A stretch of 64,000 nt of DNA, taken from Mycolicibacterium insubricum (GTDB lineage: Bacteria > Actinomycetota > Actinomycetes > Mycobacteriales > Mycobacteriaceae). Below the pieces are notes generated by a model. That model was not told the DNA's origin, did not search any database, and saw only the letters and a list, made by a program, of their open reading frames with translations. Below, piece by piece: positions 45,993 to 55,936 of the stretch; within the stretch, counting starts at the first letter, position 1; each line of letters begins with the position of its first letter. The DNA lies in assembly GCF_010731615.1 (NCBI RefSeq), contig NZ_AP022618.1, positions 3,348,001-3,412,000 on the forward strand, read 5' to 3'. Position numbers and translations under genes: made by a program.

Positions 45993-48635
45993 GTGAAGTC
46001 TTCAGCAATTATCGGTCGGGTCGGCACACTGGCGGTGGTGCTGGGCGTCGGCGCCGCGATATCCGGCGTGACCGGGATCGCCCAGGCCGACAACCCCAAG
46101 CACAACGACCGCAATTCCTCGGCCTCATCGGACAACAGGCCCGGCAACTCCCGGGCCGAGCGACGCGCCGCCCGGGCTGCGGGGTCGGGGCAGGACAAGG
46201 GCGCCGATGCCGGCGGCAACCAGGAATCCGGCCAGGCCCGGGCCTCGCACACCCCCAAGACCAAGACGACCCCGTCGGCCGCCGGTGACACCGACAGCAC
46301 CAGTCCGGATCCCCGGCCGCGGCTGGGCGAACGCCTGCGCACGATCACCGGCAGCCTGACCGGATCGGCCCCCTCGACCGGCGCGCCCAAGACGACCACC
46401 CGCACCGTCGAGGAGAGCGCCCCGGCCGCCCAGCCAGAAACTCGGGCCCCGCGGCCGAAGGTGCGCGACCCGTTCGCGGGCGTGCAAGAGGCCGTCGCGA
46501 ACATTCCCGCGGTCGTCGCCAAGACGCCCGCCCAGTTGGTCGACCGGTCGGCCTCCGGCCTGGGTGCCACCCCCATCACCCGCCCGGATGCCGCAGACGT
46601 CCCGACGCGCTCGAACAATCGACGCTCGATCACCGACGTCGCCGCCCGACTGGGCGCCGCGGCGACTCCGGCCGTCACCATGGCCACCGGCCGCGCGGCC
46701 GACGTGCCCGCGCTGAGCCGCGCCGCCCTGGCCAAGGCAGAGAACACCGTCGACTCCCAGGGCAGCCCGTTCCGCGGCCTGTCCGTCTTCGGCGAGAAGC
46801 AGCTGAGCGATACCCCCGCACCGGTGCAGGCGTTCGTCGCCAATGCGTCCGGCACGCTCGCGAACACTTCGCTCCCCAGCGTCGACGTTCCGGGGGTGAA
46901 GCCCGGCGCCGCGGCCACCCTGGTGTCCAGCCTGCTGGTGGCCACCGGGCTCTCGCCGCTGGCCGGCGGTGGCCCCGGGACGCCCACCCAGTCGCCGTTC
47001 GCCTGGGCGCTGGCCGCCTGGACCCGCAAGGAAGCCGACAAGGACCTCGAGATCGACGGGGTGGAGGTCAAGTCGGCCAAGGACGGCGAGTCGGTGGGAA
47101 CCGGCGCCGCGCCAATCACCGCCAGCAGCAACACCGCGATGCGGACCATGGCGGTGGCGCAGAACCAGGACAGCACACCGCAGGTCGGCGAAACCGTGAC
47201 GGGACCCGGACAGAGCAAGGCCCCGGTGCTCTCCGGCGATATGAGCTCCAAGCAGGTCGGCTGGACCACGGGCCCCAATACCAACACCATGCAGAACTGG
47301 TACGTCGGCGGCACCGACCTCGGCATCACCTGGGTCGGTGGCACCGACAAGAACGGCAACCCAGTCGTCTACTCCATCTTCGGCGACACCTACAACACCG
47401 GCGGCGCGCCGAACGAGGGCAACGGCTGGCGAGACAATGTGCTGCTGCGCTCGAACGACCTGGATCTGACCAACGGCATCCAGTACAACGACGCCGTGAT
47501 CAGCCCGGGCGGGGACTACACGAAGAACGCTTGGTGGAACCCCAGCCGCTGGAAGGTCACAGACAACCCGGACGGCAACCGGGCAGGTGCTACCCAGATC
47601 ATCCCCGACACGGAAATCGACCGGATCGACAAGACCCAGGGCAACAACGTTAAGACGTTCACCCTCATCCCGACCGCGGGACTCGGGGGGAAAGCCGTGA
47701 TTGACGAAACCGGTCAACAGGCCATCGACGAAGATGGCAACCCGGTGTTCCGGCAGTACGCCACCGTCATGTCGATCAAGCAATGGGGCCAGGCGGGTAG
47801 TTGGACCACAAACTGGTCGGCAGTGGCGCATTCCGATGACGGCGGCAAGACCTGGACGATCGATGACAGCAGCGTCCGCCCGTCGACCGGCGGTAATGCC
47901 AACTTCCAGCAGAACGCCATGACCTACGGCAAGCCGGGTGATCCCAACTCCTATGTCGACGGGGACACCGCCGGCGAACGCTATGTGTATGTGTACGGCA
48001 CCCCATCCGGGCGACAGGGCAACGCCTATCTGGCCCGGGTTCCGGAGAACTCCATCGGCGACCTCGACAGCTATCAGTACTACGCCGGTGACAACAAGGA
48101 CGGCACGGGGAACTGGGTCGTCGGCAAGCCGGACCAAGCCGTCGCCGTGATCACGGCGAATGGCACGAACACCTCGGTGTTCCCGGAGACCGGAATCATC
48201 GGCACCATCCTGAAGCCGTTCGTCGGCTTGCTGAAGCTGGTCTACCCGTCAGGCTTCAAGCCCGGTGGCATCTTCTCGTCCAGCAACGGCAACGGCAATG
48301 TCAGCGAGATGTCGGTGCAGTACAACGAGTACCTGGGCAAATACGTCGTCATGTACACCGACGGCGGGAACAACGTGGTGATGCGGGTTTCGGACACCCC
48401 TGAGGGCGCCTGGTCCAATGCGGTGGTCGTACAGGGCAATGACGGCTACCTGCCCAACACCTCGATGTACGCGCCGATGATCCACCCGCTGTCCGGCACC
48501 GGGCAACTCGCCGGCGGAAAGCAGTACCTGTACTACAACCTGTCCCAGTGGAATAACACCGGCAATGGCAGCAATGACTACAACCCGCGGATGATGCAGA
48601 CCGACCTGTCCAAGTTGAAGATCAGCTACGCCTGA
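45993..48635 (+). CDS. Exported DUF4185 protein, possible endo-D-arabinanase (GH183-like)
   Basis: An 880-residue exported protein. The signal peptide is MKSSAIIGRVGTLAVVLGVG then AAISGVTGIAQA. Residues about 30-410 are low-complexity and disordered (Ser, Thr, Ala and Pro rich, many charged). The C-terminal half (about 420-880) is a beta-propeller-like DUF4185 domain: WYVGGTDLGITWVGGTDKNG, YSIFGDTYNTGG, NVLLRSNDLDLTNGIQ, YTDGGNNVVMRVSDTPEG, GGKQYLYYNLSQW. Mycobacterial DUF4185 proteins have been described as endo-D-arabinanases that cut arabinogalactan or lipoarabinomannan. The activity here is by family. GTG 45993 has GGGAG upstream. Its TGA shares one base with the next ATG. Confidence 0.85.
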   Translation: MKSSAIIGRVGTLAVVLGVGAAISGVTGIAQADNPKHNDRNSSASSDNRPGNSRAERRAARAAGSGQDKGADAGGNQESGQARASHTPKTKTTPSAAGDTDSTSPDPRPRLGERLRTITGSLTGSAPSTGAPKTTTRTVEESAPAAQPETRAPRPKVRDPFAGVQEAVANIPAVVAKTPAQLVDRSASGLGATPITRPDAADVPTRSNNRRSITDVAARLGAAATPAVTMATGRAADVPALSRAALAKAENTVDSQGSPFRGLSVFGEKQLSDTPAPVQAFVANASGTLANTSLPSVDVPGVKPGAAATLVSSLLVATGLSPLAGGGPGTPTQSPFAWALAAWTRKEADKDLEIDGVEVKSAKDGESVGTGAAPITASSNTAMRTMAVAQNQDSTPQVGETVTGPGQSKAPVLSGDMSSKQVGWTTGPNTNTMQNWYVGGTDLGITWVGGTDKNGNPVVYSIFGDTYNTGGAPNEGNGWRDNVLLRSNDLDLTNGIQYNDAVISPGGDYTKNAWWNPSRWKVTDNPDGNRAGATQIIPDTEIDRIDKTQGNNVKTFTLIPTAGLGGKAVIDETGQQAIDEDGNPVFRQYATVMSIKQWGQAGSWTTNWSAVAHSDDGGKTWTIDDSSVRPSTGGNANFQQNAMTYGKPGDPNSYVDGDTAGERYVYVYGTPSGRQGNAYLARVPENSIGDLDSYQYYAGDNKDGTGNWVVGKPDQAVAVITANGTNTSVFPETGIIGTILKPFVGLLKLVYPSGFKPGGIFSSSNGNGNVSEMSVQYNEYLGKYVVMYTDGGNNVVMRVSDTPEGAWSNAVVVQGNDGYLPNTSMYAPMIHPLSGTGQLAGGKQYLYYNLSQWNNTGNGSNDYNPRMMQTDLSKLKISYA

Positions 48636-49168
48636 TGAACCGCCGCTCGCTCGCCCTGGCTGCTGCCACTGCAACGGTGACCGCAGCCCTCGGCGCGGCC
48701 TGCGCTTCCGCCGACCCTGGCCCTGATCCGGCACCGACTCAGGCCGGATCGCCACAGTCCGGGGCCGTGTGCGCGGCGACGCTGGACGGCGCGGTGACGC
48801 AACTGCCGGACCAGTCCACCGAGCCCGGCGCCCGCAAGAGCCTGTTGGAGTGCAAGGACGGCTCGTGGCAGGACTACCGTGCCGAGTACCCCAACTCCGA
48901 CCGGTGGCTGTCCACCGGCCCCGAGCTGGTGCTGCACGGTCAAGGGGTGCGGAACCCGGAGTTCATGGCCGGCCACTGGACGGGTACCCCGCAGGAGTCG
49001 GACGCCATCTGCCATGCGACGTATGTGCAGGGCGGCGACGACAACCCGAAGATCACCCAGACCCACGAGGTCAACGGTGATGCCGGCAAACCGGTCGAAT
49101 TCGAAGCGCCGGTCCGGCTGTTCACCGTCACGCTCACCGGCAACTGCCTCTGGGAGCGCTCCGAGTAG
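48635..49168 (+). CDS. Secreted protein coupled to the DUF4185 gene
   Basis: A 177-residue exported protein: signal MNRRSLALAAATATVTAALG then AACASA before DPGPDPAP. The mature domain has four cysteines (GAVCAAT, LLECKDG, DAICHAT, TGNCLWE), enough for two disulfides, and aromatic, Gly-rich strands (GHWTGTPQESDAICHATYVQ). No family is recognised. The start overlaps the previous stop (TGATG), so it is translated with the putative arabinanase and may assist it. The sequence around the signal-peptide cysteine is not a lipobox. Confidence 0.8.
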   Translation: MNRRSLALAAATATVTAALGAACASADPGPDPAPTQAGSPQSGAVCAATLDGAVTQLPDQSTEPGARKSLLECKDGSWQDYRAEYPNSDRWLSTGPELVLHGQGVRNPEFMAGHWTGTPQESDAICHATYVQGGDDNPKITQTHEVNGDAGKPVEFEAPVRLFTVTLTGNCLWERSE

Positions 49169-49473
49169 GTCTCGGCTGCAATGCCCGCAGCGACGTCCGT
49201 CGGGCGGTCGTCCGAACGTATGAATCTGGTTGCCGGCCCAGGATTCCCGGACACACCACGCCCATGCTGTCGGCCAGCGCCACCTGCAGAAAGGTGGGGG
49301 ACCTCAGTATCCTCTCGTTCGACAACGGCATGTGTGGTGCCGCGGGAAACAACCAATTCCTCAATCTCCGCTGACGAGTCAACCGGAGAAACGCAGTTGA
49401 GCCGCTGACGGGGTCAGCGGCTCAACCTCTCTGCCGTGGGCTTGCGCCCCAAGATCTGGGTCCCGGCCAAGTA
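49169..49473. other. 305-bp convergent gap
   Basis: Between two converging genes. Only the hairpin at 49397-49425 stands out. Short open frames here lack codon bias and are not supported. Confidence 0.6.
49397..49425. terminator. Hairpin between convergent genes, possible two-way terminator
   Basis: Perfect 12-bp stem TTGAGCCGCTGA with its complement and a 5-base loop. No T-run follows on either side, so termination is possible but not certain. Confidence 0.45.
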
Positions 49474-49989
49474 CTACGTCCCGACGGCGCGGCCCAGCCA
49501 GACGGTCTCGGCGACCTCGCCGCCGTTGCGGTAGGGCTCCAGGGCCTCGTCCCAGGCGGTGCCCAGCACGTTGTCGAGTTCGGCGGCGAGGGTGTCGGCG
49601 CCGGCGTCCATCAGCGACCGCAGGCGCATCTCCCCCACCATGATGTCGCCGTTGGCGCTCATGGTGCCGCTCCACAGGCCCAGGCTCGGGGTGTGGCAGA
49701 AACGCTGTCCGTCGACGCCCTCGCTGGGCTCCTCGGTGACCTCGAAGCGCAGCACCGACCAGGACCTCAGGGCCGACGCCAGCGCGGCGCCGGTGCCCAC
49801 CGGACCGACCCAGTTGGTGATCGCGCGCAGTTGTCCGGGCAGCGCCGGCTGCGGCGACCACTTCAGGTTCGCCCGGGCATTGAGGGTCGACGACAACGCC
49901 CACTCGACGTGTGGGCACACCGCCGCGGGTGAGGCGTGGATGTAGACCACGCCCGATGCCACGTCGGCGAATTGGTTCGACGCACGCAT
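49474..49989 (-). CDS. DUF3145 family protein
   Basis: A 171-residue soluble protein (MRASNQFADVASGVVYIHAS, CPHVEWALSSTLNARANLKW, SWSVLRFEVTEEPSEGVDGQ, PSLGLWSGTMSANGDIMVGE, WDEALEPYRNGGEVAETVWL). It matches DUF3145, an actinobacterial family of unknown role. The ATG at 49989 has GGAG five to six bases upstream, so an extension to 50028 is unlikely. It stands alone, convergent with the secreted-protein gene. Confidence 0.87.
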   Translation of the reverse strand: MRASNQFADVASGVVYIHASPAAVCPHVEWALSSTLNARANLKWSPQPALPGQLRAITNWVGPVGTGAALASALRSWSVLRFEVTEEPSEGVDGQRFCHTPSLGLWSGTMSANGDIMVGEMRLRSLMDAGADTLAAELDNVLGTAWDEALEPYRNGGEVAETVWLGRAVGT

Positions 49990-50103
49990 GACTGCTCCTT
50001 CAAGTTCGACGAGGGACGTCTTCCCCAACGACCTCTGCCGATCCGAAGCATCACAATGTGTGTGTCTCGCGTGTCTATTGTGCCTCGTGTGGCACCTGTT
50101 GCG

Positions 50104-50931
50104 CTAGTCTGCGCCGATTTCTCTCAGAACCTCATCAGAGAGCGCCGGCCACAGCGGCTTCGCCCAGTCCCCGAAGTCCCGGTCGGTCAGCACCACCAGG
50201 GCCAGCTCGGCGACCGGATCGGCCCAGATGAACGTGCCGGACTGGCCGAAATGGCCGAACGTCGACGGGGAGTTCGTCGCACCGGTCCAGTGCGGTGACT
50301 TGCCGTCGCGCAGCTCGAAGCCCAGCCCCCAGTCATTGGGCCGCTGGGAGCCGTAGCCGGGCAGGATCCCGCCCAGGCCGGGGAAGGCCACGGTGATCGC
50401 CTCGGCGTGCATCTGCGGGGACACCGTCACCGGCGAGAGCAGATCGGCGGCGAATCGGGACAGGTCGGCGACCGTCGACTCCCCGCCGTAGCCCGCGGTC
50501 TCGGCTCCCCCGGGCAACGACGAGTCGGCCATGCCCAGCGGCGCGAAGACCGCCTCGGCCAGGTACTCGCCGAACTCGATGCCCGCCCGCTCGGCCACCG
50601 TCTGCGCGGCGACCCGGAAGCCGGTGTTGGAGTAGATCCGCTTGATGCCCGGCGGGGCGAGGATCGCGTCGTCGAGCATGGCCAACCCCGACGCGTGGGC
50701 CAGCAGGTGGCGCAGCGTCGATCCGGGCGGCCCGGCCGGGGTGTCCCAGTCGCAGGCGCCCTCCTCGACGGCGACCTGCACGGCTCGGGCCACCAGCGGT
50801 TTTGTCACCGACGCCAGCCGGAACCGGCGGTTCACGTCGCCGTGGACGGCCAGCACCCGGCCGTCGACATCGATGACCGCGGCGGCGGCGTTCGGTACCG
50901 GCCAGTCCGCGATTGCGTCGAGGGCGCTCAC
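50104..50931 (-). CDS. Serine hydrolase of the beta-lactamase/penicillin-binding family
   Basis: A 275-residue protein with the class C beta-lactamase/DD-peptidase fold: nucleophile and lysine in RLASVTKPLVARA (SxxK), YSNTGFRVAAQ (YxN), and FGHFGQSGTFIWADP (HxG in place of KTG). No signal peptide is visible, so it is probably cytoplasmic and may be an esterase or peptidase rather than a true beta-lactamase. Its ATG overlaps the stop of the upstream TPR-like gene by four bases (ATGA). Confidence 0.88.
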   Translation of the reverse strand: MSALDAIADWPVPNAAAAVIDVDGRVLAVHGDVNRRFRLASVTKPLVARAVQVAVEEGACDWDTPAGPPGSTLRHLLAHASGLAMLDDAILAPPGIKRIYSNTGFRVAAQTVAERAGIEFGEYLAEAVFAPLGMADSSLPGGAETAGYGGESTVADLSRFAADLLSPVTVSPQMHAEAITVAFPGLGGILPGYGSQRPNDWGLGFELRDGKSPHWTGATNSPSTFGHFGQSGTFIWADPVAELALVVLTDRDFGDWAKPLWPALSDEVLREIGAD

Positions 50932-51890
50932 TCGCCGAGCAGCCGCCGGATGGCGGCGGCGGTGGCCGAGTCGGCCTCGGCGGCCGCCGAGTCACCGAGG
51001 CTGCGGTGGGCCATCATTCGCCACTCGTAGGCGTCGGCGACGTCACGGTGCGGCTGTAGCACTCGGTATTCGCACAATGCGGCGGACAGTGCTTCCACCG
51101 CCCGGCGGTGCGCCCCGGTGCGGACGGCGACGACACCCCGCGCGTGCGACGCCCAACCGCGATACAGCCCGCCCAGCCCCAACCGCTCACACCAGCGGTC
51201 CATGGCGTCGGCGCCGCGGGCGCTGGTTGCGAGCTCACCGTCGCGGCGCAGGTGGCGCAGCGCGGTGCCGTAGACCTCGCCGGCCCATTCGATCGGCACC
51301 CGGGGGTCGTCGGCGCCCGCCAGTGCCTGCGCCAACAGCCGGTGACCGGCATCGGCACGGTCGTCGGCCAGCGCCAGCCGGCCCCGGGCGACCAGGGTCA
51401 GCGCCCGCACGGCCGGGTTGGCCAGCAGATCGTCGAGCGCGGCGAGCTCGTCGGTCCCGGCGGTGGCGTCGTCGACCCGGTGCTCGTCGGCCAGGATCGA
51501 CACCTCCAGATAGGCCAGATAGCCACTGCCCGGTCCGGCGCCGTCGGTCAGCGCGCGCGCCCGCTGGATCCAGCCGCGCGCACTCACCCGGTCACCGCGG
51601 GTCAGCCAGGCCAGGGCCAGCTCGGTGGCCTGTTCGCCGGCCAACACCGGGTCGCGGCGGGCGTAGCGGGTGAAGACCAGCTCGGCCAAGCGGGTGGACT
51701 CGGCCAGTCGGCCCAGCCGACGGGCCGCGATCGCCAGCGCCGCCAGGTCCTCGGTGTCCAGGGGGCCCAGCGAGCTGGCGGCGGTGAAGCCCGCATAGCT
51801 GCCCTGCCAGTCGCCCGCGGCATGCGCGGTCCGCGCCGCAGCCGTCAGGCCGCGCCGCACGTCATCGCGGGATTGCGCGGAGGTGGTCAT
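50928..51890 (-). CDS. TPR-like helical-repeat protein
   Basis: A 320-residue protein composed of paired helices with TPR-like spacing ([100 protein letters not shown]). Such proteins are scaffolds. It is coupled to the serine hydrolase gene and diverges from mscR by 121 bases. No enzymatic motif is seen. Confidence 0.78.
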   Translation of the reverse strand: MTTSAQSRDDVRRGLTAAARTAHAAGDWQGSYAGFTAASSLGPLDTEDLAALAIAARRLGRLAESTRLAELVFTRYARRDPVLAGEQATELALAWLTRGDRVSARGWIQRARALTDGAGPGSGYLAYLEVSILADEHRVDDATAGTDELAALDDLLANPAVRALTLVARGRLALADDRADAGHRLLAQALAGADDPRVPIEWAGEVYGTALRHLRRDGELATSARGADAMDRWCERLGLGGLYRGWASHARGVVAVRTGAHRRAVEALSAALCEYRVLQPHRDVADAYEWRMMAHRSLGDSAAAEADSATAAAIRRLLGE

Positions 51891-52011
51891 ACCACCCCAC
51901 GGTACTGCCGTCGCGGACTCGCGCAACGTGCGCCGCGCCCGCTCAGGCCACCGAGACGAGTGTTTGGACACCATTCCAACAAACCTTGCGCGGGGCGCTA
52001 GGTTGATAGCC

Positions 52012-53100
52012 ATGAGCCAGACAGTGCGCGGTGTGATTTCTCGGAAAAAGGGCGACCCGGTCGAGCTGGTCGACATCGTCATCCCCGATCCCGGCCCCGG
52101 CGAGGTCGTCGTCGACGTCATCGCGTGCGGCGTCTGCCACACCGACCTGACCTACCGCGAGGGCGGCATCAACGACGAGTACCCGTTCCTGCTGGGCCAC
52201 GAGGCCGCCGGCACGGTCTCGGCCGTCGGGCCCGGGGTCAGCCACGTCGAGGTCGGCGACTTCGTCGTGCTGAACTGGCGCGCGGTGTGCGGCGAATGCC
52301 GGGCCTGCAAGCGCGGCCGGCCGCAGTACTGCTTCGACACCTTCAACGCCACCCAGAAGATGACGCTGACCGACGGCACCGAGCTGACCCCGGCGCTGGG
52401 CATCGGCGCGTTCGCCGAGAAGACCCTGGTCCACCAGGGGCAGTGCACCAAGGTCGACGCCGCTGCCGATCCCGCGGTGGCCGGCCTGCTGGGCTGCGGC
52501 GTGATGGCCGGCCTGGGCGCGGCGGTCAACACCGGCAACGTCGGGCGCAACGACACCGTCGCGGTGATCGGCTGCGGCGGCGTGGGCGATGCCGCCATCG
52601 CCGGTGCCGCGCTGGTCGGCGCGAAGACCATCATCGCCGTCGACACCGACAACCAGAAGCTGCGCTGGGCGCGGGAATTCGGCGCCACCCACACCATCAA
52701 CGCGAAAGAGCTCGACGTCGTCGCGACCATCCAGGACCTCACCGACGGGTTCGGCACCGACGTCGTCATCGACGCGGTCGGCCGCCCGGAAACCTGGAAG
52801 CAGGCGTTCTACGCCCGCGATCTGGCCGGAACTGTTGTGCTGGTGGGTGTTCCGACGCCCGACATGCAACTGGAGATGCCGCTGGTGGACTTCTTCTCCC
52901 GCGGCGGATCACTGAAGTCGTCGTGGTACGGCGACTGCCTGCCCGAGCGCGACTTCCCCACCCTGATCAGCCTCTACCTGCAGGGTCGGCTGCCGCTGGA
53001 CAAATTCGTCACCGAGCGCATCGGCCTGGAAGCCGTCGAGGATGCCTTCCACAAGATGCACGATGGCGGGGTGCTGCGCTCCGTGGTGGTGCTCAAGTGA
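52012..53100 (+). CDS. mscR: S-(hydroxymethyl)mycothiol dehydrogenase / nitrosomycothiol reductase
   Basis: Zinc alcohol dehydrogenase that oxidises the formaldehyde-mycothiol adduct and reduces S-nitrosomycothiol. The 362-residue protein has the catalytic zinc cysteine in [15 protein letters not shown], structural zinc cysteines in [15 protein letters not shown], and the nucleotide fold [20 protein letters not shown]. It follows M. tuberculosis Rv2259 closely (MSQTVRGVI start). Its stop overlaps the next GTG (GTGA). Mycothiol dependence supports an actinobacterial, mycobacterial origin. Confidence 0.95.
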   Translation: MSQTVRGVISRKKGDPVELVDIVIPDPGPGEVVVDVIACGVCHTDLTYREGGINDEYPFLLGHEAAGTVSAVGPGVSHVEVGDFVVLNWRAVCGECRACKRGRPQYCFDTFNATQKMTLTDGTELTPALGIGAFAEKTLVHQGQCTKVDAAADPAVAGLLGCGVMAGLGAAVNTGNVGRNDTVAVIGCGGVGDAAIAGAALVGAKTIIAVDTDNQKLRWAREFGATHTINAKELDVVATIQDLTDGFGTDVVIDAVGRPETWKQAFYARDLAGTVVLVGVPTPDMQLEMPLVDFFSRGGSLKSSWYGDCLPERDFPTLISLYLQGRLPLDKFVTERIGLEAVEDAFHKMHDGGVLRSVVVLK

Positions 53101-53729
53101 GTCCACAGCCCGGGATCGAGCGCGTCGTCACCCACGGCACCTTCGAACTCGACGGCGGCAGTTGGGAAGTCGACAACAACATTTGGATCGTCGGTGACGA
53201 CAAGGAGGTCATCGTCATCGACGCCGCCCACGACGCGGCGGCCATCGAGTCGGCCGTCGGCAATCGGCATGTGGTGGCGGTGGTCTGCACGCACGGCCAC
53301 AACGACCACATCACCGTCGCCCCGCAGCTGTCGAAGGACTTCGACGCACCGGTGCTGCTGAACCCGGCCGATGAGATGTTGTGGCGAATGACCCACCCGG
53401 ACAGCACATTCCGGACTCTGACCGACGGCGAGACGCTCCGCGCCGACGGTATCGAACTGCACGCCATCGCCACTCCCGGGCATTCGCCCGGATCGACCTG
53501 TCTGTACGCGCCGGACCTCGGCGCGGTGTTCTCCGGGGACACCCTGTTCCAGGGCGGGCCAGGCGCCACCGGTCGGTCGTTCTCCGACTTCCCCACCATC
53601 CTGGGGTCGATCAAGGACAAGCTGGGCAAGCTGCCCGCCGACACCGTCGTCTACACCGGACACGGGGACACCACCCGCATCGGTGACGAGATGGTGCACT
53701 ACGACGACTGGGTCGCCCGCGGTCACTGA
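53097..53729 (+). CDS. Metallo-beta-lactamase-fold hydrolase (Rv2260-like)
   Basis: A 210-residue MBL-fold protein with CTHGHNDHI (THxHxDH), [27 protein letters not shown] and [15 protein letters not shown], giving the full set of zinc ligands. It is of glyoxalase II or thioesterase type. Coupled to mscR, it probably completes the mycothiol formaldehyde pathway, for example by hydrolysing S-formylmycothiol; this is inference from context. It overlaps the convergent Hsp70-like gene by 7 bases. Confidence 0.92.
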   Translation: MSPQPGIERVVTHGTFELDGGSWEVDNNIWIVGDDKEVIVIDAAHDAAAIESAVGNRHVVAVVCTHGHNDHITVAPQLSKDFDAPVLLNPADEMLWRMTHPDSTFRTLTDGETLRADGIELHAIATPGHSPGSTCLYAPDLGAVFSGDTLFQGGPGATGRSFSDFPTILGSIKDKLGKLPADTVVYTGHGDTTRIGDEMVHYDDWVARGH

Positions 53730-55864
53730 CCGTGGTGGCCCCGCGCGTCGGGGTTGGCAGTGGAAGCCGGTGACCCGGCCGACGGTGCCGGCTCCTGAGG
53801 TTCGGGTTCCTGGCGCTTGGGTGCCGGGCTGGGGCTCGGAGCCGGGGCGCTGTGCGTCGGGCTGGGCGGCGTCGCGGTTGACGACGGGGCGCTCGGCTCC
53901 GGTGACTTCGGCGTCGGGCTCGGGGAACTCGGCGCCGGCTTCGGACTGGACGGCTCCGGACTCGGCTTGGGGCTGGGCGCCGGTGAGGTCGGACTCGGCG
54001 TGGGCGATGCCGGGGCCTCACGCGGCTGCGACGGCTGGTTGCCGCGCGGCAGGCCGTCGCCGAGGATCGGCAGGCCCAGCGTGAGGTCGGGGATCTGCAG
54101 GCTCGGCACCGGGAACGGCACCGCAACGGGGTCCACCGCCGGCGCGGGTATCTCGGCGGGCGCCGCGGCGGGTTCGGGTGCCGGAGCCGCCGCGATCGGC
54201 CGCTGATTGTTGACCTGGACCACCGGACCCTGGACAACCTGCGGCGCTTCGGCGACAGGTGCCGCCGGGGCGGCGACGGTCGGCGCGACGGGCGCGGTCC
54301 CGGTCTGCGCGACGGGCGTGGCCACCGGGGCCATCGTCGGCGCGTCCGCCTGCGGAGCGGGTGAAGCCGCCGGGGCGGCGGTGACCGGAGCTGCCTGCGT
54401 CGCCGTGGAGGACTCCGAGGAGGTGTAGGTGAGCGCAACGGCCACCCCGCTGATCCCGCCGGCAATCAGCGCCGCCGCCACCAGGGCCGTCAGCACCGGA
54501 TGGCGACGCCGGGTATCCGGGACGGCGGGCGGTTCCGGGACCGGGTCGAAGGCGATCAGCGGCCGGGCCGTCGTCCGGTTCTCCCCGGCCTCGGCCGGCT
54601 CCCGGTCGACATCCGGGCCGTAGCTGTCCGCGTCGTCGATGTCCGCGTCGAGGGCCGCCAGGTCGATTTCCCCGGTGAACGGCACCGGTTCGGGGGCGTC
54701 GTCGCACTCCGACCAGGCCAGCGCCAGCACGGGCGCCGCGTTGGCGAGCTCGGTCGCCGGGGCGACCGCGGGTGCGACGGCGGCGGACTGCAGTGCGGTG
54801 GCGGCCTCGGCGGCCGGGTTGCGCACGGCGCGCAGCGCCGCACCGGTGGCTGCGGTCAGCGCCGGTGCCGGCGCGGTGATCACCGGGACGCGCAGCCGCT
54901 GTGACAGCGCGGTGGTCACCGCGGGCATGGCGGCCATCCCGCCGACGGTGGCGACCGCGGCCAGCCGCGACGGCCCGATGCCGTGGTCGGTCAGCAGGCT
55001 CTCCATCTCGTCGAGCAGACGGCGCAGGCCCGGCGCGGTCAGCTCGTCGAGTTCGGCGCGGGTCAGCCGCAGCTCGGCCGGCCCGCCGGGCAGGTGCGCG
55101 GTCACGGCGGTGACCGTCGCGGCCGACAATCGGTGTTTGGCATCGCGGCATTCGCGGCGCAGTTCGCCGAGGGTGCCGATCGCGGAGGTGGCGGTGGCAT
55201 CCAACCGGCCGGGCAGCGCGTCGAGCACATGAGTCAGCACGGTGCGGTCGACCAGGTCCCCGCCGAATTCACCCGATCGCCGGGTCTCCCCCACGCGGCG
55301 GTAGCCGTTGTCGGCGTCGAGCAGGGTCAGCGATGTCCCGCTGCCGCCGATGTCGCACAGCGCGATGATTCCGTGGGTCGGCAGGCCGGGCCGTCGTATC
55401 AGCGCGGCGACGGCGGCCGCGTAGTCGGGCAGCAGCACGGGTGGGGTGCCGTCGAAATACCGGGGAAGTGCGTGGCGCAGGGCGGTGACCGCGGCCGGGC
55501 TCCAGTGGCCGGGCAGGCTGATCGCCAGGCCCGGTGGACGCCGACGGCCGCCGAGCGCGACGTCGGCGATATCGCGCAGCGCACCGGCCAGCAGGTCCTC
55601 GGCGCGATGGGCCCCGCCGCGCTCGTCGATCACGGCGATCGGGTCGCCGACCCGGTCCACGAACCCGCCGATCGGCGCGGCGCCCGCGCCCTCTGCGCCG
55701 ACTCCGCCTGAGTCTGCGGCGGACCTCGTGCTCGCGGAACTACACCGCTCGCCGAATCCGCCGGGCAACCGGCGCACCGCATCGCCGGTGATGCCGCGTT
55801 CGGCGGTCACCGCCGCCAGCCGGGTAGCACCGACCGAGAGCCCGATACCGGGGACGTCCGCCAT
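53723..55864 (-). CDS. Membrane-anchored Hsp70/actin-fold protein with Pro-rich tail (Rv2264c-like)
   Basis: A 713-residue protein. Residues about 1-350 have an Hsp70-like ATPase fold: GIGLSVGATRLAAVTAERG, LPDYAAAVAALIR, IALCDIGGSGTSLTLLD (phosphate 2 loop), GEFGGDLVDRTVLTHVLD and VATVGGMAAMPAVTTAL. A transmembrane helix near 455 (VLTALVAAALIAGGISGVAV) is followed by an extracytoplasmic region rich in Ala, Pro, Thr and Ser, with SPSPTP-like repeats at the end. There is no substrate-binding domain, so it is not a classical chaperone. ATG 55864 is preferred over 55891. Confidence 0.87.
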   Translation of the reverse strand: MADVPGIGLSVGATRLAAVTAERGITGDAVRRLPGGFGERCSSASTRSAADSGGVGAEGAGAAPIGGFVDRVGDPIAVIDERGGAHRAEDLLAGALRDIADVALGGRRRPPGLAISLPGHWSPAAVTALRHALPRYFDGTPPVLLPDYAAAVAALIRRPGLPTHGIIALCDIGGSGTSLTLLDADNGYRRVGETRRSGEFGGDLVDRTVLTHVLDALPGRLDATATSAIGTLGELRRECRDAKHRLSAATVTAVTAHLPGGPAELRLTRAELDELTAPGLRRLLDEMESLLTDHGIGPSRLAAVATVGGMAAMPAVTTALSQRLRVPVITAPAPALTAATGAALRAVRNPAAEAATALQSAAVAPAVAPATELANAAPVLALAWSECDDAPEPVPFTGEIDLAALDADIDDADSYGPDVDREPAEAGENRTTARPLIAFDPVPEPPAVPDTRRRHPVLTALVAAALIAGGISGVAVALTYTSSESSTATQAAPVTAAPAASPAPQADAPTMAPVATPVAQTGTAPVAPTVAAPAAPVAEAPQVVQGPVVQVNNQRPIAAAPAPEPAAAPAEIPAPAVDPVAVPFPVPSLQIPDLTLGLPILGDGLPRGNQPSQPREAPASPTPSPTSPAPSPKPSPEPSSPKPAPSSPSPTPKSPEPSAPSSTATPPSPTHSAPAPSPSPAPKRQEPEPQEPAPSAGSPASTANPDARGHHGQ

Positions 55865-55936
55865 CTCACCCGCCCAAGTAATTAGTTCCACGAACCTTTC
55901 GTTGGGTTTCTCGGCGGGCGGCGCGCAAGCGTTACA

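Noticed and set aside
46125..48137. A 670-codon minus-strand frame across the DUF4185 gene
   Set aside because: Shadow of the exported protein; composition is typical of a reverse complement of GC-rich coding DNA.
49181..49408. Short plus-strand frame in the convergent gap
   Set aside because: No ribosome site, no codon bias and no recognisable protein features.
51964..51979. TTGGA-N6-TCCAA inverted repeat between the TPR-like gene and mscR as an operator
   Set aside because: Arms are only 5 bp and no matching sites or known regulator support it.
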